Shown here: piece by piece, positions 32,301 through 45,906 of the stretch
How the letters are laid out: the number at the start of each line of letters is the position of its first letter
Numbering within the stretch: position 1 is the stretch's first letter
From: Hawksworthiomyces lignivorus
Taxonomy: Eukaryota > Ascomycota > Sordariomycetes > Ophiostomatales > Ophiostomataceae
DNA: 64,000 bases
Assembly: GCA_002917075.1 (NCBI GenBank)
Contig: NTMA01000100.1
Coordinates: 62,001-126,000, forward strand
Direction: 5' to 3'
Notes under the pieces: model-generated
Told to the model about the DNA's origin: nothing
What the model saw: the letters and a program-made list of their open reading frames with translations, nothing else
Databases searched by the model: none
Position numbers and translations under genes: made by a program

Positions 32301-35300
32301 GAGAATCGTGCAAGATATGTTGGTCAAAGTATATGGAAGATTCCATGGGAGACAAAATGATATGGAGTTCCAGGACATGGGTCTGTTGAATCATCGACAA
32401 ACACAGGGACAGCGGGTGTACTTCCCCGACAGCCCATGACCGCATTGTTCTCTCTTGTGACTAACCTCAGGGCTTTTGGCCCATGAATGCGAGCGGAGAA
32501 AGAGCTGCACGGCGGTTGAAACCAGATAAACGCATTGCCTGGGAACGAGGCGGACGTAGGCACGAGAGACGAAAAGAGCAGGCTCCCAGCGATGGGAAAC
32601 AAGGTACGTTTTGAGATTCACGTAACCGAGAACTGAAGGCTGGGGGAACAGTTTTCAGCTTGAGGACTTGACGGAGCCGCCATATCGCCCTCTTGGGATT
32701 GTTCCATCATTCAGCTTTACCATAGCCTGGCGAAGCCACTCGTAAGATGCCAATTATGACTCGTTTTTATTGCATTCTTTCGTACAGCCTGCTGACGCCG
32801 CGCCAAATAGATGCCATACTTTACTTAGCAAATACATGGTATGGAGCTATTGATAATGTTGCTGTTTGTCTCTGTGCCTTTAAAAGGCTGAATCTCCTGG
32901 CTTTGACATGTAGACTTAGATGGGGCAGTATTAATGTGTAAAAAGGCGTTCTCTCATCCGGAATTGAAGAGGGCCGGACCCGGACCCGAACACTGCAGCT
33001 TGCACGGTAAACAGCTGCCTGCTCGTTAATCGAGGTTGCTGGGTTAGGGGCGAAATCTTCTCCTGCTTTACACTTCTCGTTTTGCAGGAGCTACACCCTA
33101 TGGTTGCTTTGTTGCTCTGATCGCAGTCTGTACCAGAGGTACAAGAAACATGGAAAAAGAAAAAATTAAGGTGATGGTGTGAAGGATCCCAAGGAGAAGG
33201 GGCAGTAGGAAGAAAAAAACCTGGGTTCGGTGGGCACTCTATGAATCTATTATAAGAGGAAGCACAATGATCTTCGACAACTGCAGTATCGTCGCCTCCC
33301 TGTCCTTGCCACAAATCCTCCTGGGATTTGGTCTTTTCGTCCACTTGAACTTTCACCTTGTCACGCACATATTCTGCGCACTGCGCATCTGAACTGTCAA
33401 GATGTGACTAACATGTAAAAAGACTAATTGCGAGAAAGGGGTAATAAGCAATTGCTCTTTTGCGTTTGAATACTTCCATATATTATACCCCACAATTTGG
33501 TTGTGCTTTGTTTTTTGCGCACATGCGATTTGTGCAGTAACATTTTTGTCAAACTCTGCCGACCTGGCAATATTAACGGTACTTCGTAACGCGGGTGGTT
33601 GCCATCCTCCCTGGTCCCTTTGTATCCCTTCTCTCCCACCGGGGAACCCGGAGACCAGGGATTGCTACAATCACGAAACCAGCGTTTTGCAGAACAAAAA
33701 AGGCCTTTCCTTGGGACCTCTAATTGTCAAGAGGTTGAACAAGAGCCATTGATGTCCTTGCGCTGTTCCTACTGCCGTTTGCGCTGCCGTTCTCGGCAAT
33801 GAAAAAGACGCCGATACAAAAAAGTAAGAAGAAAGGCACGGCTCCATCGTTTTCCTGTTCGGTATGTATCTACAAGAGACACTCATTTGTTCGGAGCAGC
33901 CACTTGCTGGCACCCCAGGTCTGCATCTCCGCATATCAACGTCCTAGGTTGTAAGAGAATTTGTAGTGGCTTGCGTCAAAACAACACAAATAACTCCCAA
34001 GCACTATGCAACTATGCAAACGGAGAACATACACCGAGATGGGTCCTCTTCTTTCTCCAGTTTTTCGTTCTAGCATTTTTTTCAATGAGGAATTCCGTAC
34101 TCCGTATTCTACACCCCCCAACGTGATGAATGACATGACGTACTGACACTTTTTTTTAATTAGAAAAAATCTCCACCGTCAGCTGTGTACCGAGTACTAT
34201 TAGGAGGAGGGCAAGCGCCTCGGTCGTAAAGAAGGGGCCGCGGAAAAGAAATGTTGCGGGTGAGGGCATGATTACTCAGAAAGCAAGAAATAACTTATCC
34301 TCGGCTAGAGAGGGTCGGCCTGCATTTTTCGGCTTTCTTCTGGCGAAGTGTCGCTGACATCGTCACACTGCGTCAGTCTTTTAGGACGTGTTGCCACCTA
34401 TATTTCGAAATAATGTATTACTCCGTACTCCGTATCTGCGTCGTAATTGCGAAAGCTGAACCATAGCTATACCCCTGCCTCGGCGAACAGAGCACAACTC
34501 AATATAACTATTCGCGAGGCTCATGAGGAATAACCCCCAAACACACCAAATCGCCTTGGCATCTTGTCTCTCTTTAAGTTCACATGACCAGTTCGGCATT
34601 CTACTAGCCGAGTGAGAAGAAACATGGCAAGATGCGATGTTGACATGGAAAAGAAAGGATGATCGCGATGGAAAGCTGAGCTGCCTGCCGGGTATGGTTG
34701 CATTGCATCAAGAAGTTTCCCGTTTTAGACTTCTCTTTTCCTGGGTTGACTTTTGGCCTAAGTCGTTCCTTTTTCTTCTGCTTTCTGTTCCTGTCGCTGA
34801 GCAGAGGTGTATGCATGGTCGATCGGTGTGTGACCATCCTACGGCCTGCTCTGCTATTTGTTCTCGCGATTTTTGGGCTTGGAGCTTGGCTTGGAAGCTT
34901 CCAAGACAAAAAAGTACGGTTCCATGTAACCAAATCGACGCACAAGCTGTTCTTCCTTTCCCCCTTGGCATGTTCTAATTATTTTTCTGTTTCTCCTAAT
35001 CCCCGACTTTTCTCCCCCTTTTTTCTTTTTCGTCGCTTGCTCGCTCGAGGGTGATCCGACCACGTTTGCTCAGGGCCTGGTGAAGGGATATCACAAACGA
35101 GTGGTGCATGATCTGCACCTTCACGAACCCCCAACTTTTAGAAGCTGGGTAGCACACGGACAAAAAAGCTGCAATAATAGAAAAATACGAGTACGAAGCT
35201 GAGCTTGTTCACCGGACCATGCCAAACCAAGAAATTTGGGCAGAGAGCTACTTCCCCAGCTCAAGACCAATTAAGGCTAGCAACCCCAAAATAAGCAAAT

Positions 35301-37093
35301 AGTAAAGCACGGAGTATATTGATCATGGGGAAGACAAAAGCAAATCGAATGACCTCAAGCGCCTTACTGTGTAGAAAATCGCAAGTGGATTTTACCACCA
35401 TGTGAATGATTCATGCCCTAGATGAGCCTCAGACTGAGTGGTGGGTGACACCCGGTCGGCTAGCTGACCTGGTGGCAGCGCTATCGCATACCCTCGATAC
35501 GACGAGGAAGGGTTCATGTGGCAGCCGACAGCCAGCCTTTTCCGTCGGCTCTAAGCGTATGCCGTGGTACTTTGATCCAATCTCCTGCCAAAGCAGCCCT
35601 TCATTCTGCAAGGTACATGGCGATAACGAGACAAGAAATTTCCCTCTCAAAGATCGTGAATAGCGCGTGTTTAGGGAAGGAGGTGTGGTCCTCCCATCCA
35701 CCGCTGCGCTAAGCTGATAGATAGTGCGGACAGGGGGGTATATTTGTGAGGGTGATCGAAATGCTGGGGGAAAGAAAATACCCGTGATAGCAAAAGACTT
35801 CATGGATGACTATGAAATCCCATGCTTGGATACTTTCGGAGGGGTTCAATTGCCCAGTGGAAGACTATCTCTTTTGCGGTATCTTACTCCATGGGCTAGT
35901 TTATACCAATAGCTGGTTTCCAGTGCATCATTGGTACGCTGGGCGAGTAAGAGCCCTGTCTTGTAGATAATGTTCGCCATTATCTTCGGGAAAAAGGATG
36001 ACCGGGTTTCCTCAACCTCACGGAGTAGGCACGGAGAAATAAGGCAGGGACTTGCTCGTTTGGAACGATTCGTAAAATGTATGTTCCGTACATTCTCCAC
36101 TGACAGGGGTTTTCGGCTGCCCGCGCACATTGAACGTCTGCTCGTTCCTGTGTGCTGGAGTCCATCTCTCCTGCAGAGCTATCTGAATGGGTGGCACATG
36201 TATGTACGTAGCAAGTGTTTGGTACATAGCTGCCGTCTTGGCGATGAAGCACGGGGGGTGCGTTCAAGCTGGCATAGGAGCCTTCATTTTATTCTGAGAG
36301 ACATCGAGACGCGACACAATACACATGCCAGACCGGATGTGGATGACAGAAGGACTCGCCCACAGCTTTTGGCGGGGGGCAGGCGATTGGCAAAACGGAC
36401 CACTGCGCAAGAAAAGTGAGCATCCTGAGACCCCTTGTCCCCTATCCACATTTGTATTCCGTAGTTGTACATCCTCTTCTTTGCGGGAGACGACATTATG
36501 AGACAAGTCTCCGTTTTGACGACGGGGTCAACTCGAAGGCGGACTCGTAGCAATGCCCACACCAAAAAGGCATTGGTGTAGGATAGGCCGTTCTTCGGAG
36601 AGTCTCGGGATCGCGGAACCGCTCGTCCTCATATAGTTTTGCTATGGAGTTCTCTTAGTGGCTTGAGAAGAGCTTGACGTACGAAGGACTCCGCATCTCG
36701 TTAGACAATCTGCCAGCGTCTTTCGGTGCTTTGTTATCTACTTTTTCTCATTTCACTTCGCATGTACCTACCCTCTGTACTGATGGCCCTTAATGCTTGA
36801 ATATAGGAGCCCTTGGTTGATGAGAGATTTAGACATACATCTTTGGTGGAGCCCTCTTTACATACAGAGCAGCGAAATGTCGTAAGATGTCATTATGTGA
36901 TCGCAGCAGATGCAGAACATTATGTCATTGTAACGAGGAAATCTGCGATAGTGTTCAATGGCTGGGCGGCATTATGCCTCTTGCTTTTATGCATTTCGCC
37001 TCTGGGGATGCATTAGATTCGTAAGTTTCAAGCTGATTTTTCTTTTCTCTACTTTATTCTTTGTTCTTTGGCGATAAGCATATGATCGATGAG

Positions 37094-37095
<2 letters not shown>
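29386..37095. other. Gene desert upstream of creA, left part
   Basis: About 7.7 kb. After the RAD55 promoter I see no coding frame with family motifs, raised GC or plausible exon chains. Exact TACTCCGTA/TACGGAGTA copies lie at 29876, 34098, 34419 and 34426, with ACGGAGTA at 35309 and 36020. A 14/16 palindrome-like site is at 35455-35470. No tRNA-like B box, LTR or transposase frame was found. Confidence 0.5.
34419..34434. repeat. Two overlapping copies of the dispersed TACTCCGTA motif
   Basis: TACTCCGTACTCCGTA reads as (TACTCCG)2TA, two 9-mers offset by 7 bp. The same doublet occurs at 51741-51756. Confidence 0.9.

Positions 37096-37129
<34 letters not shown>
37096..37129 (+). repeat. 34-nt poly-A tract
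   Basis: Uninterrupted run of 34 A. It could be a retroposon tail or simple slippage. No target-site duplication or retroelement frame was seen next to it. Confidence 0.9.
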
Positions 37130-37133
<4 letters not shown>

Positions 37134-37728
37134 TTTATAAGCTGTTACGCAAGAGCACATCTCCGTTATGTTTGCGCTTAGAACGGCGCTATTTGCTGCT
37201 TGTAATTTCTCAATGGCGACAATTCAAAAGTGTGTATGTGAGATATGGGAAAAGGACCTTTTCCTAAACTGTGCTATGGAGAATGAAACTGGAAAGTCAC
37301 CCACATAGAGGAGAAAAAACATGTGGTTTCGCCCCCCTCCCGGTTTAGTCCCCGGCCTACGGAATATCTACGGCGTTGTTATTCTCGTAGACTGCGGAGG
37401 CAAAACAGACCCTCTTTTCTCGCATCTTCACAGTTTTTTCTTCTCCTCTCTCTGTATCTCTGTATGTATGGTTGTTTTTATATTTGTAGCCTTTGTATAT
37501 GCTCGGCTTCATACCGTCTACTTTTAGTGATTTCCTACCGAAATGACACCGAAGTGCGGAGGCAAGGTGTAGTAAGTTGTATACGAGCAGCACGGCACGT
37601 CTCATGGTGAAGACGGTGAGAACGTTTAGAGTTTTAACTGTCTGAACGACGAGTTCATGGTTGCCTCCCCCTTTTTGTAGGTGTATCTTCGCCTCCTTGC
37701 TAGATGCAATTATGTCATTAACATGTAG

Positions 37729-37751
37729 AAAAAAAAAAAAAAAAAAAAAAA
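37729..37751 (+). repeat. 23-nt poly-A tract
   Basis: Uninterrupted run of 23 A, about 600 bp right of the 34-nt run and in the same orientation. Confidence 0.9.
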
Positions 37752-39489
37752 CCGTATCTCAAGGTTGCTTGGATGGAGTGGATGCAAATCAATAATATCA
37801 ATTGGGACGGAACTCTTTGGGTCTAATGGACGGAAAAGCTTGAGACAACTAGCAACTTACAACCTTTTTTTTTTAAGTGTAGAGACCCCAAGACAGAAAA
37901 TGCTGCGTCTCGAAGAATCTATGCATGCATATTGTTCTGATTTGTACGAGTATATCTTCACGTAGTTTATCTGGATCAATGTATCTTCCAGGGCATTTGA
38001 ATAGACAAATGTACCAAAAAATTGGACAGGGATCGGGGGTTGAGACATAGAGCACCGAATTCCTGGGAAGGACAAAAGACAAAAAAAGGGCAATTTGCAG
38101 AAACGTGCGAGGGTATGGCAGTTTTGCCATTCAATTTGTTTGGAGTAGTGCCTTACGCCACAGGCGTACGAGTACGCCGCATGGCATATTCCGAAGCTCA
38201 TTTTTCCATTTCCGACCACCTTTTGTTGTTAATTAATTCTAGCTTCTTAACCGTTTTAGAGCGGACTAGGAGCAAAGAACGTGCTCGCTTTTTCTTTCGT
38301 TCTTTTTCCGTCCCGAATTATACCGACCGCCGAGGAGCCAAAATATCACCTATTTCTCCTCTCAAGGCATGCGAATCTCACAATACGGTAAGATGACGCA
38401 CTGACAAGCCTCCTCACATTCAGCCGAGACACAAACAACGTTTTACCAGCAGGTAATACTATTGTAAACAAGACGAAAGGTGCCAAAGACACGGCGTGCA
38501 GAAACGATAGGTGGAGATATTGAAGATAGTGGCAGAATTAGACATAAGGATAGATTCTATATCAAAAGGCGTGGGGTTCCTCACAGTTGTTGCTGTTGTT
38601 CACACACCAAAGCTTCTCTTGTTCATCATGTTTCACATGTTAAGGTCTGTAGTTTTGATGCGTACACTCTCGTTGTTCCCTATCCGGTTTCCGTCTCTCA
38701 ACCAATTTATGTCTGTCAGTGAAGCTTAATATGTCGTGTTTTTAGGAACGACCTTGCTAGCAATTGACTGAAGCTGTGGCAGCCTTTGTATTATGTGTGC
38801 GTCTTCTTCTTGAATGTAGCGCCATTCTAAAGTGTGGCAATAATTACCGCATTCGGAAGACTCGAGAATTATTATAGAGTACAAAAGCAACGTTTCGTTT
38901 TTTTTTTGTGGCTTTGGTGTTTGTACCTATTGCGGTAGGGCATCTCAATTATTAATAGAGGACCTGCGTAGCTGCATTGTTTCTGGGCCACGCTACAATG
39001 GCTATCGGGTAAGCTGGGGTAATAAGACGGGATTTAGGTGGTAAGATAATACTGCATGCGTAAGTATCATGTGTATTTTTATAAGACTGCCTCCAAGGCG
39101 TGTAGACTCTGGGTTTCTTTTTCACCGCGTTGTTGCCGTCAATGACATTTGCGTTTTCCCTGTCAGATTTATGGGCAAAGAGAACAAGAAGAGGGTGAAC
39201 CAGTTGCTCGATTCGGAACCCATATTCCTGGTGATACATTCCGTCGGAAATGAGTGGGCAAATGGAGGCTCTTGGAGGCGGACGGGGTCTCGTTCCCAAC
39301 ACCAGGTACAAGTAACCAAGGGCTGCGATAACGGAACAGGGGAAGCGCAAGTTACGATTAGACAAAATGAGTGCAGGTCTGTTCAAGGTCAATCACACGG
39401 TGAAGAGGCTAGGACACAAAATCTTTCGCAAGGGAAGTGGGTGTATGCGAGCAAGCTAAGTACAGTTTAGGATGGGAACAATGGTGCTG

Positions 39490-39507
39490 GTACTGTACAT
39501 ACAGTAC
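39490..39507. repeat. 18-bp perfect inverted repeat
   Basis: GTACTGTA, spacer CA, TACAGTAC: two perfect 8-bp arms with a 2-bp centre. It could be a binding site for a dimeric regulator or a chance palindrome. No gene is adjacent. Confidence 0.8.
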
Positions 39508-42500
39508 TTGACGGAACTATACGTGCATTGGTAGATTAGATTGTGTGTAGCAAAAAAAGAACGGAGCTAGGAGACAGATCCCCCGGATTTTAACGTACCC
39601 CAGGGGCGCAAGAATGTGTAGCTGATTGTCTCGTTTCTCTTCCACCTTACCGTAGACAGTAATGATTCACTAACCCAGGTCCCCTTTCGCCGAGTGTCGC
39701 TAGTAATAGCACTGCTTCGGATATTCAAGTTCAGGGAAAAACAGCAAACAAGCGACATGTGTACCGTGCTTCTACCCTAGAGAGTCTGGGGTAACATGAA
39801 AGTATAGACGGAGAGAATGCCAGCCTAAAACAATCTCATTTTCTCTTGGAGGGGGAGGGGGTAGAGGGGAAGCCTGCCAAGGAAAGGAGGGCAATGCAGT
39901 ACCTTTCCATTTTATTCTACAGCATTCTTCCTTGCTCTCACAGAGACATACGTGTCATGCATCTCGTGTACGATCGAAGGACGACGAGTCATCGCTGGTA
40001 GGCTCATGACACCCTTCACCCTTTTCCAGCTCCTCTGTCAAGGCGTAAAGCCTTAGGTTTAAAGAGATAATTTAGTGCACATTGAAATTCAGAAGGGGCG
40101 GAGACTGAGAGCTGGCCAACCAAAGTAGGCACAGACAGAGAGAAGCAGGATACGTCACGCCTGCCCAGATCTTGTCCATGTCAGAGGAAACACCAGCGCG
40201 TGCCCAAAACATGACTGCTCAGTAGTGAGAAGACGCTAAGTAGCCCGCCCTAGTGATCAAGTGCAAGTGTACTCGTACGACTGCGAACACAGCCAGCATA
40301 CTGGCCTTTTCCTTTTTCAAAGGAAATTTGCAACAGCCATGTTTTTGTAGATCGTGATTTTGGTTCGCAAGCTGGGCTCTGGATGGCTTTGTGCAGCATG
40401 CCATAGGTACATTTTCTTCTAGAGAAGGCTATGATAAAGGGGGCTGAGCTTTTTTTTTCCTTCTTCCTTCCGGAGCTACCAGTCACCCAAAAGAGTTCTG
40501 TTGGGAGAAAGCTGACATGGCTTGGCTCTCTTGTATTATTCGTGTTTTCTTTTGGGCTACGTCTAAGACCAAGCCGCCCAGCACCAGAAAACAACCCACC
40601 GGTGTCAGCGGGCGACACCCTCAGCAATTAGGCCGCAGTGAGAGGCGGCAGCGCTTCGTAATTAAAAGCAAAGAGGCTGCGTTTCGCAGCTTGTGGTCTG
40701 AATGATAGAGGCTGGGCTTTGGTAACCTGGAGGAGGGAGGGGGGTGAGTATTACATAGTTACCGCAGCCGAACATAGATATTCCTTGTGTGCGGTGGCCC
40801 CCACGCTGCTTTTCTTTTTGATACTCTCAGGGCTCTTTGCAGCATTTTTACGGAAAAGGGGGGGTAAGGGGGGTGTGATTGTAGCTGAAATATACGGGGT
40901 AATAGCGCGATAAGGCCTTGGTATGAAGCAATAGAGACAACTAGATGACGAAGATTAGGACTAAAGGACAGCAATCTAGACAAGAGGAAGACATTGGGAT
41001 GGCGATGCGACAGGAAATGGCACGTACAGAATATGCACAATAGAGATGCTGAATGACTTGTAGTCTTGCAAAGCATGTATTCCCATTTATAGAGACAATA
41101 CTCTTCCTTGAACCTTTTCCTCTTGGGGGATCTTAACACTTGGGAAGCGCTGTACGTAGATGCTGGGAAAGTTTACCCCAGATCGGAGAAGGGGCGGTTT
41201 GAGAAGGTCATGAAATTACGGGGATTTGGCGGTAGTATCAAGCCCTGGAGGCAAAAGGCCATACAGGCCGATAATCGCTGTTTTCCAATATTTACTAAGA
41301 CGTGTGCGCAAAGCGAGTAATACACAACCGTAGGACGGCAATCTTCAGTCGTATCTTGAGAAGAAGCTACAGACGTGCTGATGTGAGGTGCTAGGGAGAA
41401 TACGGGGAGCCCGGGGTTTTAGTTTGGGGAAATGGAGGGTGGGGGCGTGTCTTTAGAGCGGATGGAACAGCCAGAAGGAGAAAGAACAAGAGAGAAGGGG
41501 ATCTATGATTCAAGACACGCCTTTGTCTGCGCGCGAGGAATGTATGCGCAGTAACACGTACGTCGTACATTTGCGTGCGCATAAGTTTATTTGAAGTAGG
41601 ATCAGATAGGAAGAGAGCGCGCTCGAATGTGACGTCGCCAGCGATTTCCTTATGTACAGGTCATAAATTATTATTTTGACGACAAAGAACGCGAACATTG
41701 AAAAACATTGTGGGATTGGCGGTAATTGCTAAAACGGATAGAAAGGAGCAAAAAGCAAAGAGCAAAAAGCAAAAAGGAACTGACGATCCGGTCCTTGATT
41801 TTCTGCTGTTCGGTGGATGGAAAAGATGGCCCGAGACTTGTCCAGCATAGGAATCAAATTTTAGTAGGGCCTTGCTAGCAGTGAGAGATAGGGGAAATAC
41901 TCCGTAAAACGATCCCGAAAAGCCCCGAGAATTTCTGTGAAGGAGAAGAGCGGCGATGGGTTTTAGAGGAGAAACGTTGCCCCCGGTGCTGTAGGGGATA
42001 AAGAATTTACCCCGTTTTATGTCCCCGTCGCGAGCCACCGTTATGACACAAAAGGCAGAAAAAAGCACTCCGTATTGCTCTGTGCTCTGAGAGCAGAATT
42101 TTCGGGATTATACTCCGTTAAACCGCTACCGCAACAAAGGGGGCGATTGGCCATGCCCAGAGAATTGCAATTACGAGGGAATACTTCGTAAGCAACCTTA
42201 AGGATAATTGCCTGTATTATCGTCTTTTCTTTTTCCAGCCCCAATCACGCCTTCTATCTTTGACCCCCTGGTATCTATGTATGTATGTACTCCCTCTTCG
42301 TCCAAATTCCATAGCCCATATCCTTATCTCTCATAGTTTCACCCCACACAGGACGACAGGGACGAGCCAAAAAGAAAAGAAAGGGGAAAACAGAGCAAAG
42401 CATTTTGGGGTGTGGGGAGGTGAAAACAAAAGGGAAGGAGCGAGTCTGCGGAGTACGCGAGAGCAGCAGCAGCAACACCTCCTTCTTTGGGCAGAATAGC

Positions 42501-45041
42501 CGCAGTAAAAGATACTTATTTTCTACGTCTAAGAGCACGGAGCACAACAGCGAAAATGCAAGATACGAGAAATGTCTTCTCTTTGGCAAGGTCTGAGGTG
42601 CAGACATTACGTGCTGTTCTATCTGTAGGTCGACAATCCCGCTATTACATGCGTCGTATATTGCATGGCGAGGGAAAGCAGCAGCCCTATTACTCCTCTA
42701 TCTGTGTGCCCTCCGGGTACTTGGCAGCCACAACAGCGCCGGATCGACAACGCGCCTTGTCTCGTCCCCCACCTTAGCTGTACTGTACTTGTGTGGGCAG
42801 TATTAAATTTCTCATCCCCTCGCGTATCTCCTCCGTACAAATGAATGCTTTATATGTACAATCCGTACGGGTCCTCAAATGCGTGCAAATGATACCGAAG
42901 CTCCTCCCTCCGTAGTTTGAGAAGTGTGATGGGCACAAATCTAGAGAGGACCGTAGCCGTGCCATGACACATGTCGTCGCGAAAGGGACGATACACAGAA
43001 GAGTTCACCTCCCTGGTGTTTCTTTTCTTTTCCCTTTATTTTTGACTACCGAGAAACAAAGGAAAAGGGTAGGGAATTGAAGAGCCGAGGGGCAAATTTC
43101 TCTCCTCTCTAAGGGAACTCGCTCTCCCTTCCCCATTTCCGATCGCGATAGAATTTTCAGATGCGGAAATATGAGTAGAGCCCCAAGCAACAAAGAAACA
43201 TCAGACAAAACAGACCACACGGAGCCGCTTTTCACCAACCTGGCCTTATTTTTGCAGCAGAGCGAGGAATGCTCCCCTGGTTCCCCGTATTTTCTTTTTG
43301 GTTCTGGGGTGTGCTGCGGTACTGCGGTGCACCATCGTGCGCTGAATGGAAGGCTGTAATACGTTTGTGTCTTGCGTTGCTCGTACGCGTGCCTTTACCA
43401 AATGGCGTCGCCCAACAGCGCAATCCTGGTGCGGACTGCCGCCATCCAGACCGCTTTTCTCATGCCTTTCTCTCATTTTCTAAGAGACGGGATGGCTCAC
43501 GTCCAATCGATTCGGCGGCTTGGCCCCTAGGTCCGCCAACCCGCACGCCCCTCCCTTCCAGGCCCCTCTACGTAAGCTACTTTTATCTCTCTCCTTGCTT
43601 AAAGTACCACCGTTTCTACACTACTACGGACCGATGCTTCCCAGTGAAAGAAGGCAGCGACAGTTGCATTTTGCGCTGAGTCGGCCTTGCTTGTTACTTC
43701 TCCGTATTGGCTCCGTTTCGGACATCTTTCCGGCTTGTTCAAAGCCCAGGTAACGTTTCTCACTGACTACGGTTATCAGAGAAAGTCACTAAAAATACTA
43801 CTATGGAGTAGTCGTATTACATGCAACCAGTTTTGAGAAAACGCTGAGAGCATCATTTCCCCTCCAAAAATCAAAGCCATCTCTCCCCGCGTCGGTTTTG
43901 GCGGGCTAACGGTTTACTCCGTACGGTTTGGAGTCCTGCCAGCTCCAGGATACAGTCATCATTGAGAAATCTACATGCGATGGAAGACAATACATTTGCT
44001 GCGGAATCCTCAACAGTAACATAGACCGGTAAACATGGTTTTGTATCACAATAATTGTCATTTGAAAGAGAAATATGTACTGTGGTTGGTACATCAAAAC
44101 ATTCTCAAGACTCAAATGGCATTTTTGTTCTAGCCCCATCTGTTCTGTGGGTGAAGTTCCTCATCACGATGCGACACGAGATCCGGTGCACGGTAGACTA
44201 AATAGACAAAACATTAAAAAAAAAAAAAGCAGTAAAATCCGGCGAATAACCGCGCAAGAAAACGACGGGAGCTGAGACGAGGTCGGCTGTGGAGGTATGA
44301 AAGAAATGACATTGTCGCATGCAAGTACATACGGTCTTACTGAGAGACGATCATCGTAAGAAGCGAGGGATACCCAGAAAGAGGTGGAAAGACAGGGACC
44401 AGGACCCCTTTTCTCAGTCCCGTCATTCAGACTGCCAACCGATAGCTGATTTGTGCTTTCGAGCCACAGACCGAGAGCCAAAGCTGGAACGAAACGTGTC
44501 CAGGACAGAGGGCAATGACAATCACATATTAAAGTAAGACGTATATACGGAGTACACAAAGCTATGTACATAGTCAACTCATCACAGATATATGTCAAAA
44601 TAGAGAAATAATTTGCTGGATTATCTGAGCCAGAGACAGCTTCTTACCCCGTATTTGGGGGTGGACTCTTATTTCGACGTGTTCTATTACTGTTATCTGG
44701 ACCGTATGAATGGACCAGTACTCGCACACATGCCGAGTACTACACTCGCTTGTATTGAGGAAACGCGAATAGTTCTGAAAAACGTATCCAACACATCACC
44801 CCATGGAGTTCTCCACACGCAGTCTTTGTGTAGCTGTAACTGTCTTCCAGACCCCTTCCTACGCCGAAAACGTGTGTACTCGTGTTGTTGTCTAATCTCG
44901 ACCGCCATGCAATCCCCGTCGGTCTCGTTCTAGGCAGGGCAAGCGATGTGAATCGGCTTGCCCTTGGCAAGGGGAGAGATGCTTGGGGGCAAAGAAGGCA
45001 GAAAATGGAAGGCACCAACTACAATGGGGGTTTCTGCCCTT

Positions 45042-45126
45042 CTCCGGGGTACCTCCTTCCCTTTCTTTTCCCAGTCCAGCGCCCGATAGTAGACGAAATA
45101 TCTACCTTTGTAGCCCCACGCCCCAC
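45042..45126. promoter_or_regulatory. Cluster of candidate CreA-binding boxes (SYGGRG) upstream of creA
   Basis: The CreA consensus SYGGRG is matched by overlapping sites at 45042-45047 (CTCCGG, reverse strand) and 45044-45049 (CCGGGG). CCCCAC (reverse of GTGGGG) occurs twice, 1 bp apart, at 45114-45119 and 45121-45126. A further CCCCAC is at 45348-45353. Closely paired sites are the arrangement usually needed for CreA control, so autoregulation is plausible. The consensus is short and C-rich DNA yields chance matches. Confidence 0.4.
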
Positions 45127-45906
45127 GTCGCCTTCTTTCCTCCCTGCCCTTTACAATTTTCACGCCCCCCGTACAAGTACCTTCTGGACTGGATCTTCTA
45201 CCCCGTTCTTTTTCCCTCACACCCGCTGGCTAGACAGACACAACATGCCACACACCCGCTATCCGCAATGTCATCTCACACGCCCCTCCCCCCCAAATCC
45301 TCCTTCGCTCTTTCCCCCGTTCTTTCAACCAGCTCACACCAACAACTCCCCACATGTGTCCCTCCTTCTCACTGAGAAAAAAAAATATGCCACTTACCTA
45401 CCGAACCCCAGCCGGCCGTACTTTCCCAACACCACTATCCCCCCCAAAGCCCATTTAAAAACCATCCCCGTTCCCCCCTCTAGAAATTCCATGAGAAAAA
45501 GACGGTCTTTCTTGATTCTTTTTTCTTTTCCTTACCTTTCTACTTTTCCGCAAGATACTACTTCGCAGACTTTCACCATAAACATCCCCGTCATATCAAT
45601 ATATTATTTCGACCGAAGTCGCAGGCAGCATAAAGCCACACTACTTATTAGGGCCAGATTCTACTTAGTATTCAACTCTCGCTGAGCTGAAAGCACGGTC
45701 TCTTATCAGAACCCCTCCAAGAGAAAAGCAAAAGTCTTGGAACGTCGACTGTTGCTCTGTAGCACACGATCTGCTGCGAACAATAACCTTGGAAGAAGAA
45801 GCTGGAGCACTTGCACCAATAAGCAAGTCTTATATTTCTGCTCATTTCCATTCTCTTTCACTCGTACCGTCTCTGGGAGTCTTTTCCCGGAACACCAGGC
45901 GGTTCT
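45127..45906 (+). promoter_or_regulatory. Pyrimidine-rich creA promoter/leader with an upstream ORF
   Basis: From about 45170 to 45480 the + strand is strongly C-rich with C/T runs, then T-rich to about 45560. This CT-rich composition is typical just before or within leaders of expressed ascomycete genes. An ATG at 45491 opens a 64-codon frame ending at 45685, which would be an uORF if transcription starts upstream. An E-box-like CACATGTG lies at 45351-45358. The long open frame across this tract (about 44.9-45.7 kb) reflects C/T bias and is not called a gene. Confidence 0.5.

Larger units (their letters stand above)
37130..45113. other. Gene desert upstream of creA, right part
   Basis: About 8 kb with no supportable gene. 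A 23-nt A tract (37729-37751), an 18-bp perfect palindrome (39490-39507), a purine-rich stretch at about 41740-41780 with a 14-bp near-duplication, and exact 9-mer copies at 41898, 43915 and 44546 are the main structure. Frames of 120-150 codons at about 40.25-40.63 and 43.27-43.68 kb have no motif and noncoding-like composition. Confidence 0.5.

Noticed and set aside
33050..33060. GGTTAGGGG, resembling telomere repeat
   Set aside because: Single unit only; no array, so not an interstitial telomere.
40250..40627. 125-codon reverse-strand frame in the desert
   Set aside because: No motif, composition like its surroundings, and an overlapping frame on the other strand of similar quality.
44882..45685. 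267-codon open frame upstream of creA
   Set aside because: It lies in C/T-rich promoter DNA, its residues are mostly Pro/Ser/Phe/Thr from that bias, it has no domain, and its first codon is not ATG.
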